From Solirubrobacterales bacterium (GTDB lineage: Bacteria > Actinomycetota > Thermoleophilia > Solirubrobacterales > Solirubrobacteraceae): a stretch of 7,271 bases of DNA. The stretch is taken from NCBI GenBank assembly GCA_017354065.1, contig JAFMRN010000119.1:1-7271 (forward strand), read 5' to 3'. Shown here one piece after another: positions 6,701-7,271 of the stretch (within the stretch, counting starts at the first letter, position 1; each line of letters opens with the position of its first letter). Made by a program: the position numbers and the translations under genes. The notes under the pieces were generated by a model. The model saw only the letters and a list, made by a program, of their open reading frames with translations, had not been told where the DNA came from and did no database searches.

Positions 6701-6935
6701 GCACCGGGCGCAGCCGAACGTTCGCGTGGTACTCGGCGGTCTCACGGATCGCCCGCTCGGCCTGTGCCAGCGCCCGCGGCGCCACCGCCGGGGTTTCGGC
6801 CAGCGGTTTTCCGACCGCGTCGAGGAGCCACTGATACGCGTCATGGGAGAGCGCGAATCCGCCGGCCTCACAGGCGCTGCAGACCACGCCGCCGGCGGCC
6901 GCGGAGAAGCCGCTGAGATGCTCGTGCTCACCGCA
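6693..6935 (-). CDS. recO: C-terminal 80 residues of recombination mediator RecO (5' part missing)
   Basis: RecO works with RecR and RecF to load RecA onto SSB-coated single-stranded DNA. Only the C-terminal part is present. It reads CGEHEHLSGFSAAAGG, then VCSAC, then a helical tail ending AEYHANVRLRPVLT. This matches the zinc-binding segment of RecO (CxxCG, about 10-20 residues, GGxxCxxC) and its Cys-spaced tail. The second Cys of the first pair is encoded at 6933-6935. The first Cys would have to be encoded at 6942-6944, but that codon specifies Ser, and from there on nothing resembles RecO. The homology therefore breaks within this motif, where the NRPS fragment begins on the other strand. 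The TGA stop (6693-6695) lies inside the convergent hydrolase gene. Strand and position relative to dgt-dnaG fit the recO-dgt-dnaG neighbourhood seen in other Actinobacteria. The frame stays open to about 7265 on the minus strand, but that part is antisense to NRPS coding sequence and is not RecO. Confidence 0.82.
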   Translation of the reverse strand, partial: CGEHEHLSGFSAAAGGVVCSACEAGGFALSHDAYQWLLDAVGKPLAETPAVAPRALAQAERAIRETAEYHANVRLRPVLT

Positions 6936-6942
6936 GTTCCGG
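6931..6942. other. Abrupt junction between recO and NRPS sequence
   Basis: To the left, the minus strand codes for RecO up to the Cys codon at 6933-6935. To the right, the plus strand codes for an NRPS condensation domain from QFRDF (codon 6934-6936) onward. The two coding signals meet or overlap within a few bases, with no inverted terminal repeat, integrase site or target duplication visible. Either two unrelated molecules were joined during library construction or assembly, or the chromosome underwent illegitimate recombination here. Confidence 0.75.
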
Positions 6943-7271
6943 GATTTCCTTTCCTGGTTACGCACCCGCGACCAGGAGGCTTCCCGGGCGGCGTGGGCCC
7001 AGGCCCTGGAGGGTGTCACCGAACCCACAGTGCTGGCAGGGCAGCCGAAAGCCGAACCGGGAGCCGATGGTTCGGTGGCATTGACCCTCGAGAAGACCCG
7101 GACCGACGACCTCGCGGCTCGGGCCGGCGAGTTGGGTATCACCCTCAACACCCTGGTCCAAGCCGCGTGGGCGGTGTTGCTTGCCCGCTTGACAGGCCGT
7201 GACGATGTGGTGTTCGGCGCGACCGTCTCGGGGCGGCCGGGGGAGGTTCCCGGTGTGGAAGCCATGGTGGG
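6934..7271 (+). CDS. NRPS condensation-domain fragment (partial at both ends)
   Basis: Condensation domains of non-ribosomal peptide synthetases join the upstream acyl or peptidyl chain to the next aminoacyl group carried on a peptidyl carrier protein. The 112 codons here run from the C4 motif, QFRDFLSW (family YxDFAxW), through a linker with AAWAQALEGVTEPTVL. They continue through the well-conserved TLNTLVQAAWAVLLARLTGRD and DDVVFGATVSGRP, up to MVG, the opening of motif C5 (VGxFxNT), where the window ends. The upstream part with motifs C1-C3, including catalytic HHxxxDG, is absent and replaced by antisense recO. No start codon or ribosome site is credible, so this is a fragment, not a gene start. 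Of 13 Leu codons, 7 are TTG, CTT or TTA, whereas the neighbouring hydrolase uses CTG/CTC almost throughout. That suggests a different source, though the sample is small. Confidence 0.88.

Noticed and set aside
6715..6724. Palindrome CGAACGTTCG near the end of the hydrolase gene
   Set aside because: It lies inside the recO coding region, has no loop and is short enough to occur by chance, so it is not a convincing terminator or operator.
6726..7202. Plus-strand open frame of 158 codons across the recO/NRPS junction
   Set aside because: It is in a different frame from the condensation-domain fragment and is antisense to recO in its first half. The product shows no domain.
6936..7265. Minus-strand N-terminal extension of the RecO frame
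   Set aside because: The frame stays open but is antisense to clear NRPS coding sequence and lacks RecO features, including the first zinc Cys.

Overview
This is a high-GC actinobacterial window, most likely from the class Thermoleophilia (Solirubrobacterales-like). That placement is an inference. It rests on the style of the DnaG N-terminus (an ERVRDAVDM-type opening before the CHC2 zinc finger), on Dgt and DnaG being encoded back to back, and on a secreted protein with pre-peptidase-like beta domains and a C-terminal Ig-like module of a kind I associate with that group.

Layout, left to right. (1) 1-210: the 3' end of a GT1/MGT-type glycosyltransferase on the plus strand, closed by a strong 12-14 bp hairpin. 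(2) 254-326: tRNA-Asn(GTT) on the minus strand, facing the glycosyltransferase. (3) 392-3180: a compact minus-strand pair, dgt then dnaG. The dgt stop and the dnaG GTG start overlap as GTGA. Transcription runs dgt, dnaG, and possibly on into tRNA-Asn. (4) 3199-3228: a perfect 11 bp hairpin between dgt and the next gene. (5) 3243-4724: a minus-strand exported multidomain beta protein of unknown function. (6) 4725-4825: a divergent intergenic region with a good sigma70-type promoter toward the right and two 6 bp inverted repeats. (7) 4826-6700: an exported CocE/NonD-family serine hydrolase with a complete catalytic triad. (8) 6693-6935: the last 80 codons of recO on the minus strand, converging on and overlapping the hydrolase by 8 bp. 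(9) 6934-7271: a fragment of an NRPS condensation domain on the plus strand, open at the window's right edge.

Functionally, dgt (dNTP hydrolysis), dnaG (primer synthesis) and recO (recombination mediator) are core replication and repair genes lying on the same strand in an order that recalls other Actinobacteria. The two exported-protein genes sit between recO and dgt as a divergent pair and probably act outside the membrane. No functional link to the replication genes is visible.

The most notable observation is the abrupt junction near 6931-6942. RecO homology stops between the second and first Cys of its first CxxC zinc pair. An NRPS condensation domain begins on the opposite strand at its C4 motif, without its C1-C3 part (including the catalytic HHxxxDG), and with different codon use. 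I read this first as a chimeric sequence join (assembly or library artefact) and second as a real illegitimate recombination. I see no CRISPR array, insertion sequence, phage gene or clear novel defence system in the window.
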